From NCBI RefSeq assembly GCF_000307165.1, contig NC_018704.1, positions 806,001 through 870,000 of the forward strand: a DNA stretch of 64,000 nucleotides, in the 5' to 3' direction. A program made the position numbers and the translations under genes. The stretch is from Amphibacillus xylanus NBRC 15112. Its GTDB lineage: Bacteria > Bacillota > Bacilli > Bacillales > Amphibacillaceae. How positions within the stretch are numbered: position 1 is the stretch's first letter; each line of letters starts with the position of its first letter. Below the pieces are notes generated by a model. The model ran no database searches and was not told the origin of the DNA. It saw only the letters and a program-made list of their open reading frames with translations. Positions 1-8,246 of this stretch are shown piece after piece.

Positions 1-82
1 TTCTTTATTTACGTATGATATTGTATTTTCATTTGTAATTGTTCGTGTTCTTAACTAGATTTTTGTATTATGAAATTGACTC
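1..82 (+). repeat. Partial copy of the 291-bp MITE-like repeat, cut by window edge
   Basis: These bases match the right-hand end of the repeat at 48348-48638 almost perfectly, ending in the same AATTGTTCGTGTT and ATTATGAAATTGACTC blocks. The rest of this copy lies left of the window. It ends just upstream of the ribosome binding site of the first gene, so it may sit in that gene's promoter region. Confidence 0.85.
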
Positions 83-111
83 GAGTAAGTAAATTTAAGT
101 AGGAGGAAGAT

Positions 112-783
112 ATGAGTAAATCAATCATTGAGCGCCCAATCTATCAAATCATTAATTATATTTATGCTTTTTTCATGACTAATTTATATTTTTTATTATT
201 AATAAGCCCATTCATCGTCGTTTATTACTTAGCAGAATTCACGGTTCAAAATATATTACTCTATTATGTGACCTTAATCCCATTCGGACCAGCATTTGCT
301 GCTTTGTTAAAAACGATGGATAAACTTATTAGTGATAAAGTGATTCGACCAACAGCTGACTTTTGGCAGTTTTTTGTGCGGAATTTTAAAGTATCGATTA
401 AATATTGGTTAATTCAATGGACAATTTTAGTTATTTTAATCATTGATATTTACTATGCTAATTTGAATATTCCATCATTATCAATTGTGTTTCTGATTTT
501 TATTGTATTTTTCTTGCTGTTAATATTATATACCTTCCCAATTTTAACACGTTTTGAGGTGAAGATGAAAAACTTATTTATTGTTTCGATCTATTCGTTG
601 TTCCGGTATATAAAGGTGACGCTGCTGAATGCAACGACATTACTTGCTTTTGGTGTTATTTATTATACTGTTCCAGGAATTACGGTACTCTTTTTTATGA
701 GCTTAATTTGCTTCTTTATCATGTATAATTTACAGCCAGTTTTCAACCAATTGGAAGCGCAGTTTTTAAATCAAGAAGAATAG
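112..783 (+). CDS. YesL-like (DUF624) integral membrane protein
   Basis: A 223-residue, very hydrophobic protein with about five to six membrane segments (roughly residues 15-40, 45-65, 100-120, 122-145, 170-190 and 192-210). Its pattern matches the YesL/DUF624 family, whose members usually sit beside LplA/LplB/YtcP-type sugar transporters in Bacillota. The same neighbourhood is found here, about 1.6 kb upstream of such a transporter. The exact role of the family is unknown; an accessory function in oligosaccharide uptake is inferred from context. A strong AGGAGG lies 5 nt before the ATG. The next gene starts 15 bp downstream, so the two probably form one operon. Confidence 0.75.
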   Translation: MSKSIIERPIYQIINYIYAFFMTNLYFLLLISPFIVVYYLAEFTVQNILLYYVTLIPFGPAFAALLKTMDKLISDKVIRPTADFWQFFVRNFKVSIKYWLIQWTILVILIIDIYYANLNIPSLSIVFLIFIVFFLLLILYTFPILTRFEVKMKNLFIVSIYSLFRYIKVTLLNATTLLAFGVIYYTVPGITVLFFMSLICFFIMYNLQPVFNQLEAQFLNQEE

Positions 784-797
784 TGAGGTGCTAAAAA

Positions 798-2132
798 ATG
801 AAACACCTATCTAGAAAAGTTAAATTAACTTTTTCAATTAGTTTAATCGTTTTGTTCGTATTCTTAATTCGGCAGTTGCCGTTTGGTGAACTTGAAGGGA
901 AAGCAGAGCATCACTTCATCGACATAGAAAAACAGATTGAGAAAATTGCGGTTCAAAGTGAGCGAGGTTTTACAATTGAAAAAGATCAAGATCAATGGGC
1001 TGTGCTCGATCGGCTTGAAAAAACAAATCAGTCGGTGGTTGAGCAAAATATCGTTCAGTTGCAACAATGGAGTGGTGAAAATGTCGACGTTAAACGGAAA
1101 GATGTCGGCTTAGATTTTCCAATTTTGAGCATACGAGTTGACTATGATGATGGTACGCACACTTACCTAATGATTGGGAAGCTTGATTCAAGCGGAACGA
1201 GTTTTTATGTTGGAGATCGTGAGCAGGGGAAAATTTATTTAGTTGACCGTTCATTAATTGAATCGTTCCCTTTTTCTGTTCAAGCCTATCTTGACACTTC
1301 ACTTCTACCATGGTCAGCTAGTGAAGTTGAAACAGTTTTTATTGATAATGGAACGGAAGAGATTCACTTAACAAAGAATAGCCCATACCCAGAACAAGAA
1401 ACGCGTACGAATCTAACGGGATGGTTAATCGGGGCGCCATACCAACATTATCACCATACTACTTATTCGCTCATGGAAGGTCTTTTACAAAGTTTGCAAT
1501 CGTTTCAAATGGAGGAGCTAGTCGCTGAGCGTGTTTCTGATTGGTCGGAGTATGGTTTAGAATCGAGTCAATTTACGATTGAATTTGTCACTGCAACTGA
1601 TCAAATTAAATTTTTGATCGGTTCACCAGCAACTGGTCAAAGTTATTTTGCTCGAATTGAAGGTGAAGATCAAGTCTTTACCCTATCCAATCAATTATTA
1701 GAAGCCTTTAGCTATCAAGCGAAAGATTATCATGATGGTTATGTCAAACTTTTAGCACTTGATGTCATGAGCCAATTGAGCATTGAATCTGATCAATTAG
1801 TTGTTGATATTGAAATGAATCATCTGAATGAGGATACGACTGAATTTAAAGTAGATGGTCAATTACTTGATGAATCTGAGTGGCGCAAGGCTTATATCTC
1901 CCTTGCTGGCTTGAAAGCAGTAGGTATTTCAGGGAAGGTGATTGATCAGGCACCAGAAATTGTGGTAACTTCAACGATCATTCATGATCAAGGTGAAAAA
2001 GAGATTGCATTGAATTTTGTCGATTATAGTGATGAGCATTATGCAGTTTTTATTGATCAAGTGAGTGATTTTTTAGTGAATAAAGCAGATGTAGAAGAAG
2101 CGATCGCTTCGATTGTAAATGTCTTGAAATAG
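798..2132 (+). CDS. DUF4340 domain protein, membrane-anchored
   Basis: The 444-residue product has one N-terminal membrane anchor (about residues 9-26) and a long outward-facing region. Repeated beta-rich blocks with GxxDSSG-like turns (for example IGKLDSSGTSFYVGD near residue 130) resemble the DUF4340 family. Elsewhere that family occurs next to ABC transporters for gliding or polysaccharide export; its biochemical role is unknown. It has no catalytic motif I can recognise. It follows the YesL-like gene by 15 bp, and a hairpin terminator follows at 2150-2193. An extracytoplasmic accessory role in the sugar locus is inferred from position only. Confidence 0.6.
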   Translation: MKHLSRKVKLTFSISLIVLFVFLIRQLPFGELEGKAEHHFIDIEKQIEKIAVQSERGFTIEKDQDQWAVLDRLEKTNQSVVEQNIVQLQQWSGENVDVKRKDVGLDFPILSIRVDYDDGTHTYLMIGKLDSSGTSFYVGDREQGKIYLVDRSLIESFPFSVQAYLDTSLLPWSASEVETVFIDNGTEEIHLTKNSPYPEQETRTNLTGWLIGAPYQHYHHTTYSLMEGLLQSLQSFQMEELVAERVSDWSEYGLESSQFTIEFVTATDQIKFLIGSPATGQSYFARIEGEDQVFTLSNQLLEAFSYQAKDYHDGYVKLLALDVMSQLSIESDQLVVDIEMNHLNEDTTEFKVDGQLLDESEWRKAYISLAGLKAVGISGKVIDQAPEIVVTSTIIHDQGEKEIALNFVDYSDEHYAVFIDQVSDFLVNKADVEEAIASIVNVLK

Positions 2133-2149
2133 TTATTGAACTGCTTTTT

Positions 2150-2193
2150 AAAAAATAGGTATGGAAATTGAGTCAGTTTCTATACCTATTTTT
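2150..2193 (+). terminator. Rho-independent terminator after the DUF4340 gene
   Basis: The stem AAATAGGTATGGAAA pairs with TTTCTATACCTATTT around a short loop and is followed by T residues. It separates the first two genes from the transporter operon. Confidence 0.8.
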
Positions 2194-2299
2194 ATGTCTA
2201 CATAGTGGGATTGAGAGCTACTTCCTTGATTTACGTCCAATTCGAAACTAAAAGGTCTTCTTTTGAATGGTTTTTATGTCTTGAAATGCATGTTTTAAT

Positions 2300-2313
2300 T
2301 GTAAGCGTTCACT
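2300..2313 (+). promoter_or_regulatory. Candidate CcpA cre site upstream of the sugar transporter
   Basis: TGTAAGCGTTCACT matches the cre consensus TGWAARCGYTWNCW except at one W position. It lies about 70 bp before the transporter operon, where CcpA would give catabolite repression. A LacI-type local repressor could use the same kind of site. No clear -35/-10 pair was found near it. Confidence 0.6.
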
Positions 2314-2381
2314 TATACAATTAAGTTAGCTTATTAATATGAGAAAGAAAAATCCAGGGGTTACAAAAGGGAGAGAGAGAA

Positions 2382-3395
2382 ATGAGCAAAAACTTATCAC
2401 CAGCTAATTATCAGGCTGGTACACCGATAGCACCGACGATTAATCAAACTGGGAATCAGTGGAATCGAACACCTTACTCACCAGGAAAGAAGAATTTTTG
2501 GCAGAAGTTAAAAAGTCAAAAAGCACTTCTATTTATGTCCTTACCCTTTGTTATCTGGTTGATTGTCTTTCGTTACATCCCTGTTTTAGGTTGGACGATG
2601 GCATTTCAAGATTATAAACCGCAAAACTCATTGTTTGAACAAAAGTGGGTTGGTTTAAAACATTTCAAAGACTTATTTAATGAACCGACTTTTTACCGGG
2701 CATTAGAAAATACGTTAGGTATGGGAATTTTGGGTCTAATATTTAGTACTTTGGCGGCGATAACGTTTGCCTTACTCTTAAACGAAATGCGTTTTACTCG
2801 GTTAAAAAAACTAACTCAAACGATTTCTTATTTACCGCATTTTGTGTCATGGGTGATCGTTGCAAATATTGTCATTACGATGCTTTCGATTAGTGGCCCG
2901 ATCAATAATTTATTAATGTCTATTGGTTTGATTGATAATCCAATTAATTTTATGGCTCGACCTAATATGTTTTGGGGAGTTGTAACAGCTGCAGAAGTTT
3001 GGAAGTCTACTGGGTGGAATGCGATTATATACTTTGCTGCGATGGCTGGAGTTGATCCGCAATTATATGAAGCTGCTAAAGTTGATGGGGCATCTAGATT
3101 ACGCCAAATGTGGCACATTACTTTACCGAGTATTCGACCAGTTATTATTGTCCTCTTAATCTTAAACATTGGGAATTTAATTAATATTGGGTTTGAAAAA
3201 CAGATGCTACTCGGAAATAACATTGTAATGGAGCGTGCGTTAGTTATTGACCTTTATGCTCTGAACTATGGAATTGGTATGTTCCGTTATTCATTTGGTA
3301 CAGCAATTGGTATTTTCAAATCAGTTATAAGTATTATCTTAATTTTAATCGCCAATACTTTTGCCCGTAAATTAGGGGAAGGTCGTGTATTCTAA
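2382..3395 (+). CDS. Sugar ABC transporter permease, LplB/YteP family
   Basis: A 337-residue inner-membrane permease with six predicted membrane segments. The cytoplasmic EAA loop reads EAAKVDGASRLRQMWHITLP (about residues 228-247), as expected for CUT1-family permeases that contact the ATPase. The segment PVLGWTMAFQDYKP near residue 70 is typical of the LplB/YteP group, which imports oligosaccharides with a partner YtcP-type permease and an LplA-type binding protein. The first 45 residues are an extra polar, Gln/Asn/Pro-rich tail. No ATPase gene is in the locus; such importers commonly share an MsmX-type ATPase encoded elsewhere. The start has a GGGAGAGAGAG Shine-Dalgarno. Confidence 0.9.
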   Translation: MSKNLSPANYQAGTPIAPTINQTGNQWNRTPYSPGKKNFWQKLKSQKALLFMSLPFVIWLIVFRYIPVLGWTMAFQDYKPQNSLFEQKWVGLKHFKDLFNEPTFYRALENTLGMGILGLIFSTLAAITFALLLNEMRFTRLKKLTQTISYLPHFVSWVIVANIVITMLSISGPINNLLMSIGLIDNPINFMARPNMFWGVVTAAEVWKSTGWNAIIYFAAMAGVDPQLYEAAKVDGASRLRQMWHITLPSIRPVIIVLLILNIGNLINIGFEKQMLLGNNIVMERALVIDLYALNYGIGMFRYSFGTAIGIFKSVISIILILIANTFARKLGEGRVF

Positions 3396-3443
3396 GGGAA
3401 ATCGATTAAAGGATCGGGATAAATTAAAATGAGGGAGCGAAAA

Positions 3444-4331
3444 ATGATGAAAAAGTTGAAAATAACTTTTTTTGATATCTTTTTGTTAGTCTTAATGGTT
3501 GGTGTAATTGTCGTTACACTTTATCCATTCTTAAATATATTAGCGATTTCATTGAATGATGCGACTGATACTGCACGTGGTGGGCTTCATATTTTTCCAA
3601 GACAATTTACTTGGGCAAACTATCAAGAAATTTTTGGTGGAACGGCTGATTTATGGTCAGCATTTGTCATGTCAGTATTAAGAACTTTAGTTGGAACGAT
3701 TACTGGAATTATTGCCAGTACAATGTTGGCGTTTACTTTAAGTCGAAGAGATTACATTTTAAATGCGCCAATTAGTTTTATCCTTGTCATTACAATGTTT
3801 ATCAGTGGCGGGCTTATTCCGGAGTATTTACTAATTCGCGAATTAGGCTTAATGAATAATTTTCTTGTTTATATTTTGCCGATGCTTTTAAATGCCTTTA
3901 ATGTGATTGTCATTCGATCATTTATTGATAATATACCAATGGCTTTAACAGAGTCAGCCAAAATTGATGGAGCGAATGACTTTACGATTTTTTGGCGAAT
4001 TATTATTCCATTGAGTTTACCGGTGATTGCAACAGTTTCCTTATTTTTAGCTGTTGGACAATGGAATAGCTGGTTTGATACTTACTTATATGCACGCGGG
4101 AATGCAAATTTATCAACATTACAGTTTGAGTTGATGAAAATCTTAGATAATACAAATATTTCATCGGGTAGTGTGACCTCGCAGAGTGCAGAATTTGTTG
4201 CTAGACGAACAAATCCGCAATCGATTCAAATGGCAATTACGATTATTGCAACAGTACCAATTTTAGTCGTTTATCCATTTTTACAGCGCTATTTTGTAAC
4301 AGGATTAACATTAGGTGCCGTTAAATCATGA
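3444..4331 (+). CDS. Sugar ABC transporter permease, YtcP family
   Basis: Second permease of the importer, about 295 residues with six membrane segments. Its EAA loop is ESAKIDGANDFTIFWRIIIP near residue 185. The N-terminus, MKKLKITFFDIFLLV, is typical of YtcP. I place the start at the MM codons at 3444-3447 because GAGGGAG lies at the right distance; an upstream ATG at 3429 overlaps that Shine-Dalgarno and would add five residues. It follows the first permease by 48 bp and precedes the binding protein by about 50 bp, so all three should be co-transcribed. Confidence 0.9.
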   Translation: MMKKLKITFFDIFLLVLMVGVIVVTLYPFLNILAISLNDATDTARGGLHIFPRQFTWANYQEIFGGTADLWSAFVMSVLRTLVGTITGIIASTMLAFTLSRRDYILNAPISFILVITMFISGGLIPEYLLIRELGLMNNFLVYILPMLLNAFNVIVIRSFIDNIPMALTESAKIDGANDFTIFWRIIIPLSLPVIATVSLFLAVGQWNSWFDTYLYARGNANLSTLQFELMKILDNTNISSGSVTSQSAEFVARRTNPQSIQMAITIIATVPILVVYPFLQRYFVTGLTLGAVKS

Positions 4332-4382
4332 TATTAATGAAAATTAATATAAATTATTTTTTAAAAATGGAGGGGTAAAATT

Positions 4383-6080
4383 ATGAAGAAGCGTTTATCA
4401 ATATTATGGTTGTTACTCGTTGCTGGGATGCTGATCTTTGTCGCTTGTAGTGATGATGGCAAATCAGTAGATGGTGATCCTGACACTGAAGATCCAGGTA
4501 CATCAGAGGATGAGACACCTGCTGAGCCAGTCACACTAACATTTTATAATGCAGATGGTGAAGAGAAATCATTTGATGATCCCGTTGCCCAAAAGATTAC
4601 AGAAGCAACAGGAGTTATCTTGGATATATCTTATCCAGTTGGTGGTAGCGATGAGACAATTCCATTGATGATTGGAAGTGGGGATTATCCTGATTTAATC
4701 TTTGCAAAAGGTGACATCGGGATGTTAATTGATGCTGGTGGTGTGATGAAACTAGACGATCTAATCGAAGAACGTGGCGATAATTTAAAAGCGATGTATG
4801 GTGATCAAATTGATCGTTTACGTAATTCATTAGATGATCCTGGTATTTATCAAGTAGGTACTTACGGTGTTCATAATGAACATTTGGAGACATCAGGTAC
4901 TTTCCAAATTCAATTAGAGGTTTTAAGAGAGTTAGGTTATCCTGAAATTACGACGTTAGAAGAGTTTGAAGCTGCTTTAACAGAGTATGCTGAAATGTAT
5001 CCAGAAATTAATGGTGAAAAGACATTACCATTATCTCTATTAGGAAGTGATTGGCGTTGGCTAATTACTGTAGGAAACCCTGCTGGTTTCGCTGGAGGGT
5101 ACCCAGATGATGGTCAATGGGTGATTGATCCTGATACAGGTGAAGCTGTTTATAAGTTCCTAAAAGAGGAATTTTATGAGTACTTTAAGTGGCTAAACGG
5201 TATGAATGCGAAAGGCTTGCTTGATCCTGAATCATTTACGCACACATATGATACGTATATTTCCAAAATCTCATCTGGTCGTGTTTTAAGTGTGGCAGAC
5301 CAAAATTGGAATTTGTATGATGCGCGCTATGCTCTAATTGATGCGGGCATGGAAGAACGTACTTTTGCACCACTCCCAGTGACTTTGGGTGACGATTATG
5401 TCCACCAAGGCTTGAAGAATTACGGCTTTGCAGGGGGGTGGGGTATTTCGATTTCCTCGACTACAGAACATGCTGAATTAGCTTTTGATTTCCTTGATTG
5501 GATGGCTTCAGAAGAGGCGCAAATTTTAGTGAACTGGGGTATCGAAGGTGAACATTATGAAATTGTTGATGGTCAGCGTGTGCTATTTGACGAAGTACGT
5601 GAAAGAATGAATACAGATGGAGATTTTTCTAAAGAAACGGGTGTGGGTTACTATATTTATCCATTCCCGCAGTGGGGAACAGGAGCAACAGATTCAAATG
5701 GTCAATCGATTACAGTTAATACGAAAGAACAAGTGATTGAAAATCAATTAGATGCCGAAAAAGAAGCTTTAGCTGAATATGGTATGGAACTCTGGATTGA
5801 TTGGTTCCCACAACAAGATGAACTACAGATTTCTAATCATGGAGCAGCTGCTAATTTCTCTATCCCAGCAGGATCAGATATTCAAGTGATCCAACAACGT
5901 GCGGATGATATTACTGAAACACGAATTACCCAAGCTATTTTAGCTGATCCGGCTGAATTCGATAAGCTATGGGATGCGATGTTAGTGGAATTAGAAGAAG
6001 CTGGTGTTGATAAATTGAATGAAGAAATGACACAACTGACCCAGAACATACTAAAATTATGGAGTGGTGACGTCGAATAA
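4383..6080 (+). CDS. Lipoprotein sugar-binding protein of the ABC importer (LplA/YtcQ-like)
   Basis: A 565-residue extracellular solute-binding protein. It has a lipoprotein signal peptide with lipobox FVAC (Cys 22), followed by an acidic Asp/Glu/Pro linker. The mature part contains features usual in the large LplA/YtcQ group, for example IPLMIGSGDYPDLIFAKGD near residue 95, aromatic and Gly-rich patches, and a C-terminal helix. It would be tethered outside the membrane and deliver oligosaccharides to the two permeases upstream. The ligand cannot be read from sequence, but the following GH42, GH31 and GH43 genes suggest xylose- and galactose-containing oligosaccharides. A GC-rich hairpin follows at 6119-6146. 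Confidence 0.9.
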   Translation: MKKRLSILWLLLVAGMLIFVACSDDGKSVDGDPDTEDPGTSEDETPAEPVTLTFYNADGEEKSFDDPVAQKITEATGVILDISYPVGGSDETIPLMIGSGDYPDLIFAKGDIGMLIDAGGVMKLDDLIEERGDNLKAMYGDQIDRLRNSLDDPGIYQVGTYGVHNEHLETSGTFQIQLEVLRELGYPEITTLEEFEAALTEYAEMYPEINGEKTLPLSLLGSDWRWLITVGNPAGFAGGYPDDGQWVIDPDTGEAVYKFLKEEFYEYFKWLNGMNAKGLLDPESFTHTYDTYISKISSGRVLSVADQNWNLYDARYALIDAGMEERTFAPLPVTLGDDYVHQGLKNYGFAGGWGISISSTTEHAELAFDFLDWMASEEAQILVNWGIEGEHYEIVDGQRVLFDEVRERMNTDGDFSKETGVGYYIYPFPQWGTGATDSNGQSITVNTKEQVIENQLDAEKEALAEYGMELWIDWFPQQDELQISNHGAAANFSIPAGSDIQVIQQRADDITETRITQAILADPAEFDKLWDAMLVELEEAGVDKLNEEMTQLTQNILKLWSGDVE

Positions 6081-6118
6081 AATAGATGCAGTTTAGTGTT
6101 GATAAATTGAATTAATCA

Positions 6119-6146
6119 TCGAGCCTGATTGGAGAATCAGGCTCGA
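6119..6146 (+). terminator. Hairpin between transporter and glycosidase genes, possible attenuator
   Basis: TCGAGCCTGATT pairs perfectly with AATCAGGCTCGA around a GGAG loop, but only ATTATTC follows, so the U-tract is weak. It may act as a partial terminator or as an mRNA-stability hairpin that makes the binding-protein message more abundant than the enzyme message, a common arrangement in sugar operons. Confidence 0.55.
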
Positions 6147-6194
6147 ATTATTCACTGTAGTGTCAAATTTACATAATATGTGAGGGGGCTAAGT

Positions 6195-8225
6195 ATGCTT
6201 AGTAAAAAGCTAAACAAAATATGGTACGGTGGAGATTATAATCCGGAACAATGGGATGAGGAAACTTGGCAAGAAGATAATCGACTATTTAAACTAGCTG
6301 GCATTGACATCGCCTCGGTCAATATTTTTGCTTGGGCATTGATTCAGCCAGATGAAGTGACCTATGACTTTTCAAACCTTGATCGAACGATCGATCGCTT
6401 GTATCAAGATGGTATTTATACTTGTTTAGCAACAAGTACAGCAGCACATCCAGCTTGGATGGCAAAAAGGTACCCTGATATTCGTCGGGTTGATTTTGAG
6501 GGGAGAAAGCGTAAATTTGGTGGTCGTCATAATTCCTGTCCGAACAGTCCAACTTATTTGAAATATGCGTGTCAGTTAGCAGGGAAACTGGCAGAACACT
6601 ATCAAGATCATCCTGCGGTCGTTGCTTGGCATGTGTCAAATGAATATGGTGGCTATTGTTATTGTGATAACTGTGAAAAAGCTTTTCGTGTTTGGTTAAA
6701 GGATAAATATAACTCAATTGATGCAGTGAATACCGCTTGGAACACAGCGTTTTGGGGTCATACTTTTTATGAATGGGATGAAATTGTTGCCCCTAATCTT
6801 TTGAGTGAGGAATGGGAAAATGGGAATAATACAAATTTTCAAGGGATTTCACTTGATTATCGCCGTTTTCAATCAGATAGTTTATTAGAGACGTATAAAC
6901 TTGAAAGAGATGCGATCAAAAAGCATACACCTGAGATTCCAATTACAACAAATTTAATGGGGCTCTATCCAGAATTAGATTATTTTAAATGGGGGAAAGA
7001 GTTGGATGTTGTTTCATGGGATAACTATCCATCGATTGATACACCAGTGAGTAAAATTGCCATGACACACGAACTGATGCGTGGATTGAAAAGTGGTCAG
7101 CCATTTATGTTAATGGAACAAACACCATCTCAACAAAATTGGCAAGCCTATAATGCTTTAAAACGCCCTGGTGTGATGCGATTATGGAGTTATCAAGCGA
7201 TTGCCCACGGGGCAGATACGGTTCAGTTTTTCCAATTGCGTCGTTCACGTGGAGCAACGGAAAAGTTTCACGGTGCAGTGATCGCACATGTCGGTCATGA
7301 GCACACAAGAGTTTTTAATGAAGTGAAACAATTAGGCGAGGAACTAAAGCAGCTTGGCGATCAAATTATTGATAGTCGAACGAAGGCTAAAGTAGGGCTT
7401 GTATTTGATTATCAAAATCGTTGGGCGATTAATTTATCAAGTGGACCTTCAATCGCACTTGATTATGAAGCGGAAGTTCATAAATATTATCAAGCTTTTT
7501 ATGACCTGAATATCCCTGTTGATATGATTGGTGTTGAAGAAGATTTTAATAAATACGATCTTGTGATTGCACCAGTGCTGTATATGATGAAAGACGGCCT
7601 TGCTGATCGACTTAAAGCTTTTGTTAAAAATGGTGGCACGTTTGTGACAACATTCTTAAGTGGGATTGCTGATGAAAATGATCTTGTGACGTTGGGTGGT
7701 TATCCAGGTGAACTGAGGGAGCTTGTTGGGATTTGGGCAGAAGAGATTGATGCATTAGAACCTTCAATTAAAAATGAGATTGTCTTCAATCAAGCCCATG
7801 GTCATTTGCAAGACAGCTATCAGTGTAGCACGTTATTTGATTTAATTCATTCAGAGGGAGCAGAAGTTTTAGCAACATATGGTCGCGATTTTTACCAAGG
7901 GATGCCTGTATTAACGAAAAATAAATATGGGCAAGGTTCAGCTTATTATGTGGCATCAAGCCCTGACCAAGCCTTTATTAGTGATTTTGTCAAAACTTTG
8001 GCAACCGAGAATGAACTGACTGCATTGCTTGAGTCAGATCAAGGGGTTGAGGTTGCGAGCCGAGAAAAGGGTGACCAACAATATCTTTTTGTCTTAAATC
8101 ACAATGATCATCAAGCAAAGTTTTACCCGAAAGATAAGGTTTATCAAGACCTACTATCTGGTCAGGAATTTCAAGGTGAGGCAACAATTGCAGGACACGA
8201 CGTACTTATTTTAGTTGAAAAATAA
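6195..8225 (+). CDS. Beta-galactosidase, GH42 family
   Basis: A 676-residue enzyme without signal peptide, so cytoplasmic. The GH42 barrel starts at once (KIWYGGDYNPEQW). The acid/base Glu is in WHVSNEYGG (about residue 150) and the nucleophile Glu in LMEQTPS (about 308). A Cys cluster, NSCPNS plus CYCDNC, matches the zinc site of GH42 enzymes. The trimerisation and small C-terminal beta domains follow, giving the normal family length. It would hydrolyse terminal beta-galactosides, or alpha-L-arabinosides in some members, from imported oligosaccharides. The start is the ATG at 6195, 6 nt after GAGGGGG; a GTG at 6180 overlaps that site. GH31 follows 21 bp downstream. Confidence 0.93.
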   Translation: MLSKKLNKIWYGGDYNPEQWDEETWQEDNRLFKLAGIDIASVNIFAWALIQPDEVTYDFSNLDRTIDRLYQDGIYTCLATSTAAHPAWMAKRYPDIRRVDFEGRKRKFGGRHNSCPNSPTYLKYACQLAGKLAEHYQDHPAVVAWHVSNEYGGYCYCDNCEKAFRVWLKDKYNSIDAVNTAWNTAFWGHTFYEWDEIVAPNLLSEEWENGNNTNFQGISLDYRRFQSDSLLETYKLERDAIKKHTPEIPITTNLMGLYPELDYFKWGKELDVVSWDNYPSIDTPVSKIAMTHELMRGLKSGQPFMLMEQTPSQQNWQAYNALKRPGVMRLWSYQAIAHGADTVQFFQLRRSRGATEKFHGAVIAHVGHEHTRVFNEVKQLGEELKQLGDQIIDSRTKAKVGLVFDYQNRWAINLSSGPSIALDYEAEVHKYYQAFYDLNIPVDMIGVEEDFNKYDLVIAPVLYMMKDGLADRLKAFVKNGGTFVTTFLSGIADENDLVTLGGYPGELRELVGIWAEEIDALEPSIKNEIVFNQAHGHLQDSYQCSTLFDLIHSEGAEVLATYGRDFYQGMPVLTKNKYGQGSAYYVASSPDQAFISDFVKTLATENELTALLESDQGVEVASREKGDQQYLFVLNHNDHQAKFYPKDKVYQDLLSGQEFQGEATIAGHDVLILVEK

Positions 8226-8246
8226 ATTTATTAGAGGAGAATGAAG

